Shown: in pieces, positions 25,420 to 34,043 of the stretch | Layout of the letters: every line of letters begins with the position of its first letter | Numbering within the stretch: the first letter of the stretch is position 1 | Notes under the pieces: generated by a model | Told to the model about the DNA's origin: nothing | Seen by the model: only the letters and a program-made list of their open reading frames with translations | Databases searched by the model: none | Translations under genes and position numbers: made by a program | Assembly: GCA_026708585.1 (NCBI GenBank) | Contig: JAPOUQ010000004.1 | Span: 1 to 41,597 of the forward strand | DNA: 41,597 bases | Source: Gammaproteobacteria bacterium | Lineage (GTDB): Bacteria; Pseudomonadota; Gammaproteobacteria; Arenicellales; Poriferihabitantaceae | Direction: 5' to 3'

Positions 25420-26250
25420 TTATGGTGCACATAGCCATTCACTTGGACTTTTGAATTTTGGTCTGAAATAGCAGATCATCCTACCATCAGGACCAGCTCT
25501 AGCAGTTTCACCCCATGGGCCAATGCCATGTAATGCCAATCGATGAACTAGGAAGGACTCTCCTCGTTTCAGTTTCAGTTGAATGCGTTGGCATTTGTCA
25601 AATACTTCTTTGCGAAGATGATGATAGGTATTGGTGATATCGACATCTGCCCATAGTTCCTCTTGGATATCAGAAAAGAATTCCCGGAATACAGCGCGAA
25701 CAATGTTATGCGAAGATTCCCATACAACCGGGGGTGCGGCATCAGCGTTGAAGTCGGTCATTGGAATCCCGAGTATATAAGCATGAGGTTCTTTCAGGTA
25801 TCGACGACGGTCCGCTCCAATTGCGAGCAGTCCGTCAATATGTGCACCATCACGATTACGGCGGTAGCGATACGTGGAACCGAATTCAGTTTCGGAAGGT
25901 TTCGGATATCCAGGATAACAGACGGATATCTGTGCCTTGTCCAGATTAAATCCAGTAAATGCATGATTATTCTTGAGAAACGAGATTGCTTCCCCGCTAA
26001 TTGGATCTGAATCATCAACTCGGCCTTGTAAATTATTGGGCAGTAGGTTGACTCCTACAAACCAAGTGCCACCACAACGTAACCATTCGGCATTCTCGGG
26101 AGCGGCTACTGCGGCTCTTGCATAGGGCAGTACATGATCAACCCACTTGAGAAGAGCAGGGTCAAATTTGAAATGAAGCCAACCAAGATTCTGAAATTGC
26201 TCAGATAAATTGATATCACTAGTATTTGATTGGAGTCGAGAGTTATACAC
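25420..26250 (-). CDS. 2-oxoglutarate/Fe(II) dioxygenase-like protein (PhyH-type)
   Basis: This 276-residue protein has the elements of a double-stranded beta-helix 2OG-Fe(II) oxygenase. A likely facial triad is H137-x-D139 in AHIDGLLA, with the distal His in LALHGIGPW (H241). A following Arg (GRMICYFRP) could bind the oxoglutarate carboxylate. The spacing fits phytanoyl-CoA dioxygenase-like enzymes. The substrate is unknown. It is separated by 122 bases from the TPK-like gene and is divergent from the CoxG-like gene. Proximity to the sterol operon makes a lipid substrate conceivable, but nothing in the sequence shows it. Confidence 0.55.
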   Translation of the reverse strand: MYNSRLQSNTSDINLSEQFQNLGWLHFKFDPALLKWVDHVLPYARAAVAAPENAEWLRCGGTWFVGVNLLPNNLQGRVDDSDPISGEAISFLKNNHAFTGFNLDKAQISVCYPGYPKPSETEFGSTYRYRRNRDGAHIDGLLAIGADRRRYLKEPHAYILGIPMTDFNADAAPPVVWESSHNIVRAVFREFFSDIQEELWADVDITNTYHHLRKEVFDKCQRIQLKLKRGESFLVHRLALHGIGPWGETARAGPDGRMICYFRPKFKSPSEWLCAP

Positions 26251-26389
26251 AAGTTCTATTCATATTTAGAGTAATGAACATAAATAGATTATACTTGAAT
26301 GCAAAAATATGTGAAATACTGACCAATTTTCAATGGCTTAAACTGTTGCATTTTCTAGTATATAGAAAATATCTGAAAATTGAGACAAA

Positions 26390-26857
26390 TTGAACAAGTT
26401 GGAAGATATGAAAATTAATTCCAGTTATGCGGTCCCTCTATCTGCAGAACGTTTATGGCAAGCGATCACTGATCCCGAAATCCTGAAAGCATGCTTGAAC
26501 AGTTGCTATGAGGTCAATCGATTGGACCATGGCGAGTATATTGCCCTTTTTCATATTAAGATTGGTCCAGTCCAAAACCATTATTCCGCAAAACTCAAGA
26601 TCATTGACAGTAACGCTATCGAGAAATATAAACTGCAAGTCTCGGTTAAAAGTGATGATCAAGTCACTGCGGAAGCGAAAGCAGATGTCAGACTTGAATC
26701 CATGGATGAGGATAATGCGCGTATCAATTATTCTGCTGAAATAGTGGTATATGGGCCACTAGCAAAAATTGGAGCATTAGTGATCAAACCTTTTGCAAAA
26801 AAGCAGATTGGCTATTTTTTCGACCGGATTTCCGAACAAGTCACAAAAGGCAGGTGA
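26390..26857 (+). CDS. CoxG-like SRPBCC (START-related) protein
   Basis: This 155-residue protein is of the CoxG/SRPBCC fold. The family pattern is visible: SYAVPLSAERLWQAITDPEILKACL at the N-terminus (the WxxxxDPExL motif), then HIKIGPVQNHYSAKL, then INYSAEIVVYGPLAKIGA and the C-terminal amphipathic helix. In CO dehydrogenase loci CoxG anchors the enzyme to membranes, but no such genes are here. SRPBCC folds have a deep hydrophobic cavity. The gene converges on the end of the cyclase fusion gene (63-base gap), so a lipid- or sterol-binding role can be proposed but is unproven. The start may be the TTG at 26390 or the inner ATG (MKINSSY) at 26408. Confidence 0.7.
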   Translation: MNKLEDMKINSSYAVPLSAERLWQAITDPEILKACLNSCYEVNRLDHGEYIALFHIKIGPVQNHYSAKLKIIDSNAIEKYKLQVSVKSDDQVTAEAKADVRLESMDEDNARINYSAEIVVYGPLAKIGALVIKPFAKKQIGYFFDRISEQVTKGR

Positions 26858-26920
26858 TTGTTATTTTCAACGGCACCTTCAAACCATGGTATGGGTAGGG
26901 TCATCATCCAAATTCTTGAA

Positions 26921-29900
26921 CTATTTTGCAGTAGATGCAAGAGCACGGTCTTGGTCCGTTGAAGAATTGGGTTGATTGACCGGAGATATCAATGTTTCGT
27001 CTCTGGTATTGATATCTGCTGATTCCTGCATGGATATTACAGAAGTAGCCAGATTCATTCTAATATGGCGATTTTTTTCATACAGCCCCAGTGCATGAAT
27101 CGGAAAATACTGTCGATATAAAACATAATCCAGCAACGCTGTTCTAAAAAACACACCTGCCATATCCTGCTTTGGCCAAGAGCCATCTTCATTTTGCATA
27201 TCAAGTAGATATTGTGCTCCTCTGGAAATAGCGTTCCAGCTAGCATCTCTTGCAACCTGCAGAGCGATCAAAGCCCAGGCACTTTGAATGACTTGACTCT
27301 CTTTATGGTCAACATACTCGCCGCTCATACAACCACTATGGTGCTCACCCCATCCGCCATCATCGTGTTGGCGATCCAAAAGCCATCGACAGGCCAATCT
27401 TAGTGCAGGATCACTTGGTTTTGCTCCAGTAGCCATTAGACCCCGAATACCGAACAAGGTACCATAGATATACTGAATTCCCCAAACACCTCGCCAAGAA
27501 CCATCGGCTCGCTGAGTCTTTCGTAACCAAGCATCGCCCTTGATGATTGCGTTCATGACTTGGGTATTGACCAGATCCGGAAAATTCTCCTTACAAGCAC
27601 TGAAAGCTTCAAGACAGGAAGCTGTACATTCAACATATGCACCTTCTGTCATTGATTCGCCAAACATCTCAGCCGGATTCAGCCACTCAAGCCCAATTCT
27701 GGAACGGATGGATTCATAACTGCCAAAACTGCCATCGCGATTTTGCGCACGCAACATGAATTCGATAGCATCCTTGATTGCAGATTTGTCCGCAGCCTTG
27801 CCATGAAAAGCAATCAAACCAAGCACCGCTTCTGCGGTACAGTCAGATACTGGCCATCCGTGCCATCCTCCAGCAAAACACCATCCACCTCTCGGATCAT
27901 TGCGATAAGACTCGGAATAACCCTCAAAACTGGTTCTGATCTGATTCTCAGTCAAAAACCGAGCGCCAGACTTCATGATTCTTGTGGTGCCATCGAAACT
28001 AGAAACCGGTTGTAGTGCCTGAAGTGCAAATCCAGTATCCCAAGATCCGCTTCTGGCACCGGTTACTCTAGCTCCATCTGTCTTGTCTTCCCAAACCCAA
28101 CCTTCCAGTTGATCGAGGCCACGTTTCGCATCCGGGTTTTCATTGTCCTGTAACCATAATGCAAGAATATTTAGCGTACCACTGACCGGAGAAATACTAG
28201 TGTGATCGGTAGTCTGTAATTCCCACTTGATTTTCTCACTCATCTCATTCATCGATCGCTTTCGAGTCGTTTTGTGATGCCGTTCTTCATAAAATCTCGT
28301 CAGACTATTTGCTACTCGCAACAGAAAATGTGGACGGGCGAATAAATCTCCTTCCCGTAATAGGTTTCTGGTTTTTGAAAAATCAACCTGATCAAACCCA
28401 TTTGGGTATAGCTCTTCACGGAGCGACTCGATCTCCGGACTTAAGGATGTCTGGAAGCGATGTCCATAAATGACTGACATTGCCATGTAGATGAGTCGAG
28501 TATGACAATACCATTTGGATGGGTGAATTGGTAACCAGCGCGGCAAAACCCAGAGTTCAGGCAATACGGCATTGACGCCTTGCCATTCATAGAGATTGAG
28601 TACTGCCAACCAGAATTTACCCCAACTCGGGACGTTAACAACACCTTCAGACTCGATGAATTCTTGGGCGGGCTTCAACATAGGATCATCACGTTCAATA
28701 CCTAGCAATCGGCTAGCAATATAAACCAGTGTGGTCACAAACAGATGAGGATCAGAGTGATCATGCATGCCCCAGGTCCCATTATCGAAACGGGTCTTTA
28801 CAAAGGAACGCAAAATATTCTTGCGTCGTTTCGCACTCAATGGTTTGCCAATAATGTAATGTAACAGTGCATATTGCGCAGTTAGCATCGGACACCAAAC
28901 CATCTCCCCTTCCCACGAGCCGTCTTTGCGTTGTAAATTCGCTAATTGGGCGATCGCTGATTGCAATGCTGGACTCGCATCGGATGATGGTTTATCCCTT
29001 AGTTTGGTCTGTTTATTCTTTGATTTCTGGAATGGTACCGAAAACTTGAACACCCCGGAGAGCATGTTCCACGCCCGGTCGTCCATGTCCTCCCCCCGAT
29101 ATTTGACTTTATACAACTGTTTGATGGCCAAAAGGAGCCACCACAACCGTCTGCACAAGGACTCTAACGTTTTATAGGATTTTTGCCAAGCAAGTTTATT
29201 CAGAGAGAAAGGAATCTGTTTGTAGACCGCCTGAACCACCGTGCTGAAAAAAGCAATGTTCATGCGAATCGCCGATGTGTCGTCACAGGCTAATAATCGA
29301 ATAGTTCGATTTCGGAATCCCGAACTTGCACGTGCTCTGCTATAGATTGCATGTCGGATGGCAACTGCCTCCGAATGATAATCCGCAAATACCTCATATA
29401 AACCCATAGCTAAGAATGATGGAGTATGCGTGTCTCGAAAACGTTTGCGCGTAAAGATCTTGAAATCTTCGTGCTCAGCGAGCGCAAAAGCGTCTGCAAA
29501 TCCGAAAGTCATACCCATGGCAGTCATTGGGTGATAGTGTCCAGCAGCATCGCCAATCAGAATCCGCTTGGAATTTCCATATGTAACATGCGGCCTGACC
29601 TTGTTTATGGCAATCTGAAATTTCTTCATGCGCAATGCTTCCATGAAAGAAGGCTTGATTGTATCGGGCAAAATCTCGGTATATGAATCCAGTAAAAAGG
29701 AAATTCGATCCCTCGGAGAAGTGCGATCTTGAGGAATATCCGAAATAAGTCTGACCTGCCCTTCAGACAAGCGATAAATCAAAATCGGTCCAGGTCCGCC
29801 TAGAAACACATGCCCATAACCCTCAAGTGGCAATTCGACATCATTCAATATGATCCCAACAGTTTGGGAGATGATTTTTGGATTGACCGATAAGCCTAGT

Positions 29901-30388
29901 GACTGACGAACAATTGAAGCCTGACCATCGGCACCAATAATTCGAGGTGCATGGATAGTTTCTTTTGCTCCTTGGTAAGTGTACTCAATGAGTCCATCTT
30001 CAACGGCTACAGCCCGAGCATCGAGTAGAAAATCAATATTTGGCTGATTGATGACCGTTTTGTGGATCGAAGCAACAAGTGTCGAATGCTCACAGGAGAA
30101 ACCTCGGGCATTTTTGGAATAGGGGAAGCGAATTGCTTCGGTTCCATCTTCTGGAAAAATTGCAAAACCCTTGCCAATCGGCTGTTCACACTCGATGTCT
30201 AGTTGAACACCTAATTCCTCTAGAATCCGGACAGCAGGTGGATGCAACCACTCTCCTGCCAATCGATAAGCGGATTTTGGATTTGCCTCAAGCATTACGA
30301 CGTGAGAACCCTTGCGGGCATGAGCTAGGGCGCAGACACTACCAACGGGTCCGCCCCCTACTATCGCAACATCGTATTTAGAAGTCAT
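26921..30388 (-). CDS. Fused squalene monooxygenase-type FAD oxygenase and oxidosqualene cyclase
   Basis: This 1155-residue two-domain protein has an FAD monooxygenase domain at 1-430. It shows GGGPVG (11-16), GEWLHPPAVRILEELG, equivalent to the squalene-epoxidase GExLQPxG motif (45-60), IGADGQASIVRQ and the second FAD motif ILIGDAAGHYHP (277-287). Residues about 470-1105 are a full oxidosqualene cyclase. They contain the QW repeats, the protonating DCTAE motif (849-853; squalene-hopene cyclases have DxDD), H629, W783, Y918, W969 and F1080, matching human lanosterol synthase H232, W387, Y503, W581 and F696. Residues 1106-1155 are a non-conserved tail. The protein is predicted to epoxidise and then cyclise squalene. 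It overlaps the cyp51 stop by 4 bases (ATGA). Conclusive for the cyclase; the oxygenase specificity is inferred from fusion and context. Confidence 0.88.
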   Translation of the reverse strand: MTSKYDVAIVGGGPVGSVCALAHARKGSHVVMLEANPKSAYRLAGEWLHPPAVRILEELGVQLDIECEQPIGKGFAIFPEDGTEAIRFPYSKNARGFSCEHSTLVASIHKTVINQPNIDFLLDARAVAVEDGLIEYTYQGAKETIHAPRIIGADGQASIVRQSLGLSVNPKIISQTVGIILNDVELPLEGYGHVFLGGPGPILIYRLSEGQVRLISDIPQDRTSPRDRISFLLDSYTEILPDTIKPSFMEALRMKKFQIAINKVRPHVTYGNSKRILIGDAAGHYHPMTAMGMTFGFADAFALAEHEDFKIFTRKRFRDTHTPSFLAMGLYEVFADYHSEAVAIRHAIYSRARASSGFRNRTIRLLACDDTSAIRMNIAFFSTVVQAVYKQIPFSLNKLAWQKSYKTLESLCRRLWWLLLAIKQLYKVKYRGEDMDDRAWNMLSGVFKFSVPFQKSKNKQTKLRDKPSSDASPALQSAIAQLANLQRKDGSWEGEMVWCPMLTAQYALLHYIIGKPLSAKRRKNILRSFVKTRFDNGTWGMHDHSDPHLFVTTLVYIASRLLGIERDDPMLKPAQEFIESEGVVNVPSWGKFWLAVLNLYEWQGVNAVLPELWVLPRWLPIHPSKWYCHTRLIYMAMSVIYGHRFQTSLSPEIESLREELYPNGFDQVDFSKTRNLLREGDLFARPHFLLRVANSLTRFYEERHHKTTRKRSMNEMSEKIKWELQTTDHTSISPVSGTLNILALWLQDNENPDAKRGLDQLEGWVWEDKTDGARVTGARSGSWDTGFALQALQPVSSFDGTTRIMKSGARFLTENQIRTSFEGYSESYRNDPRGGWCFAGGWHGWPVSDCTAEAVLGLIAFHGKAADKSAIKDAIEFMLRAQNRDGSFGSYESIRSRIGLEWLNPAEMFGESMTEGAYVECTASCLEAFSACKENFPDLVNTQVMNAIIKGDAWLRKTQRADGSWRGVWGIQYIYGTLFGIRGLMATGAKPSDPALRLACRWLLDRQHDDGGWGEHHSGCMSGEYVDHKESQVIQSAWALIALQVARDASWNAISRGAQYLLDMQNEDGSWPKQDMAGVFFRTALLDYVLYRQYFPIHALGLYEKNRHIRMNLATSVISMQESADINTRDETLISPVNQPNSSTDQDRALASTAK

Positions 30389-31785
30389 GCCACCTCTGTT
30401 TTGAGAATGCTGGGTTCCAAGCGTCGTTTGTAATTGACTAGGCAGGGTTCTGTTGGTCCAGTAACCCAGCTACGATAGTTGGGAAGCGGGAAGCACGAAT
30501 TAATGCTGAAGTCGAAGCGATCAAACAATACCCCTAGAACGATCTTCAGTTGAAGAATCGCAAAGGCCTTGCCCATACACCGGTGTTTACCTCCACCAAA
30601 ACCGATCAGCGTGTAGTGGTGTTGTTTATCTTCTCTTGCTGGGGGTGCATATCGATCAGGATTGAATCGTTCTGGATCAGAAAAAATATGCTCTAACCGG
30701 TGCGAAACCGCAGGCGAGACCATCGCAAGAGTACCAACAGGTATTTCGTAACCGTTATATACTAAAGGTTTCAAGACCTTACGGATTAACAGGATGAGTG
30801 GAGGATGTAATCGTTCACCTTCACGAATTGCGTATTCGAGGATGCTCTGTTGCTTGAGAGTGGTCAGTTCCATAAAACCAGTATCTGAATACAGTTTCTC
30901 GTTTTCTTCCCGGACACGAGCCAGATAGGCAGTATCTCGCATCAGCTCCAGCATTGTCCAAGTACCCAAGACTGCGCTAGTATGCTGTCCTGCAAATAAA
31001 ACGGTAACCAAAATGCCGGATATCTCATCATCTGTTAGCGCCCTACCATCTTTATATCGGGCTTCCATGAGGGTTTGCATGAAGTCTTGTTCATCCGAAC
31101 CTTCACGTCGTCGTTTTTCCATGATTTTGCTGAAAATCTGGTGAATTTTTTGTCGTGCCCGGTCTCGGGATCGATGTGCGGCCGTGGGCAAATTCGGAAA
31201 GAAGAACCCGAGTGTGTTGATCCCGTTTTGTAATTCATGATAGGCCGCAGCAAATTCACTGCTTGCTTCATGCCTAACTTCCTTGCAAATCAGGCTATGA
31301 CTTGCGTTTCTGACCGTGAGTTCATTCAAAGCTGCGGGTAGGTCGAGTTGACCTTCTTTGCCAAGCGAATCAGCATACATGCAGACCTCATGATACATAA
31401 TCTTGGCATATCTGCGCATTGCATTATCACGCAGTGCAGGAAATAGAAAGCCCAATTGTTCAGCCATCAGCTCAGGTGCAACATCATAGGCTACCCCCTT
31501 ACCAAAAATAGGCACCGTGAACTGATAACAGGCTTTCGCACTCAATTCATCCTGACCGGCTCGAAAATAGAAATCATGTGCTTCAAGTCCCGTGAACAGA
31601 GCAAAGTTACTGAAACCAATCTTGAAGCGGAATAGATCGCCCTCAGCACTCCATCCACGGGTTAATAACGAAACAGGGTCTTTCAGAAAGCCGGGCAGAT
31701 GACCCAGCAACGGCCAACCCCCACTCATTGTTGGCATCCGCATCAACGGACCAGAACCATTCACGCTTTCAGCGGTTTGTGACAT
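30385..31785 (-). CDS. cyp51: Sterol 14alpha-demethylase, cytochrome P450 CYP51
   Basis: This 466-residue P450 oxidatively removes the 14alpha-methyl of lanosterol-type sterols. CYP51 hallmarks are the B'-helix region YQFTVPIFGKGVAYDV (87-102), the I-helix AGQHTS (265-270) and the heme-binding FGGGKHRCMG with Cys403. The K-helix ExxR is E322-R325. There is no obvious N-terminal membrane anchor, which is usual for bacterial CYP51. It starts 11 bases after the C-14 reductase gene, and its stop overlaps the fusion gene start. Confidence 0.95.
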   Translation of the reverse strand: MSQTAESVNGSGPLMRMPTMSGGWPLLGHLPGFLKDPVSLLTRGWSAEGDLFRFKIGFSNFALFTGLEAHDFYFRAGQDELSAKACYQFTVPIFGKGVAYDVAPELMAEQLGFLFPALRDNAMRRYAKIMYHEVCMYADSLGKEGQLDLPAALNELTVRNASHSLICKEVRHEASSEFAAAYHELQNGINTLGFFFPNLPTAAHRSRDRARQKIHQIFSKIMEKRRREGSDEQDFMQTLMEARYKDGRALTDDEISGILVTVLFAGQHTSAVLGTWTMLELMRDTAYLARVREENEKLYSDTGFMELTTLKQQSILEYAIREGERLHPPLILLIRKVLKPLVYNGYEIPVGTLAMVSPAVSHRLEHIFSDPERFNPDRYAPPAREDKQHHYTLIGFGGGKHRCMGKAFAILQLKIVLGVLFDRFDFSINSCFPLPNYRSWVTGPTEPCLVNYKRRLEPSILKTEVA

Positions 31786-31796
31786 GACAGATTCTT

Positions 31797-32876
31797 CTAG
31801 TAGATTGGTGGAAACATGGTATAGCGGACACGTTGCTTATAACGTTGCCATAATTCACCATACTTGGCATTGCAGCGCATTTCATCACGAAAGGAACGAT
31901 GAATCAACAAGCCGGTGAGCCATAACGGTAATAACAGTGGTACCCACGATACAAAACAGGTAGTCAGAAAGAATGAGAAATACACCAGAATTTCTCCAGT
32001 ATAATTCATATGTCTGCCCCAACTCCAAAATCCAGAGACCAATAGACGACCATCGAGTGATTCAGCAGGTTGTCCCCAAATCTTGATGTTTGGGTTGGAT
32101 TTGAAACGGTGCTTCTGGTTATTGGTTCCACGAAACATCCAGAATCCAAAAATATAAAGCATAATTAGCAATGTAGCCGCTAATGGCGAGAGCAAATCAG
32201 GGGTATGCACAAGATACCAACCGCAAATACAGTAAAAGAACGGAACCAGAACAAAATCACCCCAGACCAGTATCCAACCAAACTTTTCGCTAACTATATC
32301 CCATGTAAAGATCATTCCGTTTTCGAAGTGGAAATAATTCAGTATGTACAGAAAAGTAAAGCCCTGATAAATGATCATCGCTAAAGTCAGGGATCCATAG
32401 GTCTCATATTGCACCGCTGCAAATGAGGCATTAAACAAAGCTAGACCAATGAGTGAAGGTCGATAACTATAAATTTTTAGATCAACACCACATAGGGTTG
32501 GATTTAGTGTGACGCCATAATAATAGCCTTTCAAGAAACTTGACGGTTCGGTTTGTGAATTTTTTCCTTCTAGGTACAGCCACAAAGACACTGCAAAGGC
32601 GAATATATTGGTTACGATAAAGAGTTCCAGAAAGTATGTTATTAATATGGAGAGTGAAAACCAGCCGAAATAGTGGGCTAGTATCATTACCGCAGTCGTA
32701 AACAAAAACAGGCTGAGCCCATTTAGTTTATAGACGAAAGTTGTGCCATCGGAACGTGTGGTTTCGATTTTGGGTCCCGGTGCGATGATCGAACCCACGA
32801 ACAACAGTCCGCAGAAACCGATTAACAACGTACTAGCTACCAGTAGCGACGTTCCTGTAAGTGTGAGTTCAATCAC
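31797..32876 (-). CDS. Sterol C-14 reductase (ERG4/ERG24 family)
   Basis: This 359-residue integral membrane protein of the ERG4/ERG24/DHCR7 family would reduce the delta-14 double bond left by CYP51. Roughly eight to nine hydrophobic segments are visible. Family motifs are GYYYGVTLNPTLCGVDLKIYSYRPSLIG compressed to GVTLNP...DLK...RPSLIG, the NADPH-site segment GRHMNYTGE, and the closing RDEMRCNAKYGELWQRY followed by VRYTMFPPIY. Position beside CYP51 favours C-14 over C-24 or C-7 reduction. It lies 6 bases after the Rieske gene stop and 11 bases before cyp51. Confidence 0.88.
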   Translation of the reverse strand: MIELTLTGTSLLVASTLLIGFCGLLFVGSIIAPGPKIETTRSDGTTFVYKLNGLSLFLFTTAVMILAHYFGWFSLSILITYFLELFIVTNIFAFAVSLWLYLEGKNSQTEPSSFLKGYYYGVTLNPTLCGVDLKIYSYRPSLIGLALFNASFAAVQYETYGSLTLAMIIYQGFTFLYILNYFHFENGMIFTWDIVSEKFGWILVWGDFVLVPFFYCICGWYLVHTPDLLSPLAATLLIMLYIFGFWMFRGTNNQKHRFKSNPNIKIWGQPAESLDGRLLVSGFWSWGRHMNYTGEILVYFSFFLTTCFVSWVPLLLPLWLTGLLIHRSFRDEMRCNAKYGELWQRYKQRVRYTMFPPIY

Positions 32877-32882
32877 GGAATG

Positions 32883-33998
32883 TTAACTAGTTGAATGGCT
32901 CGGCGATTGCCCTTCAATTTTTTTGGATTCCAGAAACTCCTGCCACTTGCGAACGGTTACTTCCTGAAATGCCTTGACCACTGGGTTAAATTCAACTGGA
33001 TGCGCATCCCAGAACTTCTCATATCCTTCCTGTTCAGCCTCAATCGCATACCGATCCTGATCTAGTAGCGGTGCAATTAGCCAGCGGCTAGAAATTCGCA
33101 TAATCAAATCCATTATGACGCGAGGGATACGTACAGGAAGATAGGGAACTTTTAGCGTTTTAAAATAAAAGAAAAAGAATACCCGAGTAGTCCGCTCGTT
33201 TATCGGTAAGACAAACAACCAATGTTTGATCGCATCATCCGTATTTGACCATTGATACGGATATTTGTAACACAGGTCCATCTGATTGGTGTTCAGTTTT
33301 TTGTGGTCGACAAATAATCCTGAAATACGACCACGTCCAACTTGGGTGTCGTAGGAAAGGTGGACATCGTCCCCGATCGTCTCGAACTTTGTCAGCGTTG
33401 CGCCTTCAAAAGGTCGGTATTTTCGGTGCAGGTGTGCGTGGGTAAAATCGCTTACATTATCAATTACCATTGAGTGGTGTGCAGACCAGGTGAAATTGAG
33501 TGGAACACAAGACCAACGATCTTTCCCTTCAAGTTCAGGGATATCAGGAATTTCCTGTTCTGTAGCCCGTTCCGGATCACCGGGGAATAACCAGACTAGC
33601 CCGTATCGTACTTTTACGGGATAACTAGTGATTGATGGTCGTATTGTTTCGGGATTGTCTCCTTCCTTGCGATTATCAGCACGGCGTCCACAGTTATCAT
33701 AGGACCAGCCATGATAGGGGCAAACCAGAGTACAGCCATCAACATCACCTAGTGAGAGTTTGATCTGGCGATGTGCGCAGCGATTCTCAAGCGCATGAAA
33801 ATCCCCCTGTTTGGTTCGATACAGGGCGATGGATTGTTTCCAGAAAATAACCTCAGTGACCGAGCCCGGCTTTATATTCTGGGCTACTTCGACGGCATAC
33901 CAGTAATTTGGGTCCAAGCCCGTAGCACGCACTTTCTGGCGTAGGTTGTTTGAATCGTAAAATCCAGGTGGTGCTTCGGTAGTAGCTTGTAAATTCAT
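32883..33998 (-). CDS. sdmA: Rieske oxygenase, SdmA-like sterol C-4 demethylase
   Basis: This 371-residue Rieske non-haem iron oxygenase has [2Fe-2S] ligands C74-x-H76 and C93-x2-H96 (CAHRQIK and CPYHGWSYD). The mononuclear iron site is the N181-x2-D184-x2-H187-x3-H191 pattern in DNVSDFTHAHLH. In Methylococcus capsulatus, SdmA oxidises a C-4 methyl of sterols and works with the reductase SdmB. The placement next to an SdmB-type gene and CYP51 supports the same function. Electron-transfer partners (ferredoxin, reductase) are not encoded in the operon. Confidence 0.85.
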   Translation of the reverse strand: MNLQATTEAPPGFYDSNNLRQKVRATGLDPNYWYAVEVAQNIKPGSVTEVIFWKQSIALYRTKQGDFHALENRCAHRQIKLSLGDVDGCTLVCPYHGWSYDNCGRRADNRKEGDNPETIRPSITSYPVKVRYGLVWLFPGDPERATEQEIPDIPELEGKDRWSCVPLNFTWSAHHSMVIDNVSDFTHAHLHRKYRPFEGATLTKFETIGDDVHLSYDTQVGRGRISGLFVDHKKLNTNQMDLCYKYPYQWSNTDDAIKHWLFVLPINERTTRVFFFFYFKTLKVPYLPVRIPRVIMDLIMRISSRWLIAPLLDQDRYAIEAEQEGYEKFWDAHPVEFNPVVKAFQEVTVRKWQEFLESKKIEGQSPSHSTS

Positions 33999-34043
33999 TC
34001 TAACTTACCTCGATATTTTCGTATATATAAAACGACAAGATTA

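Noticed and set aside
26390-26857. CoxG as part of a carbon monoxide dehydrogenase locus
   Set aside because: No coxMSL-type genes occur nearby, so only the fold assignment is kept.
26921-30388. Interpretation as a squalene-hopene cyclase
   Set aside because: The cyclase part has DCTAE, not the DxDD motif of squalene-hopene cyclases, and it sits with CYP51 and other sterol genes.
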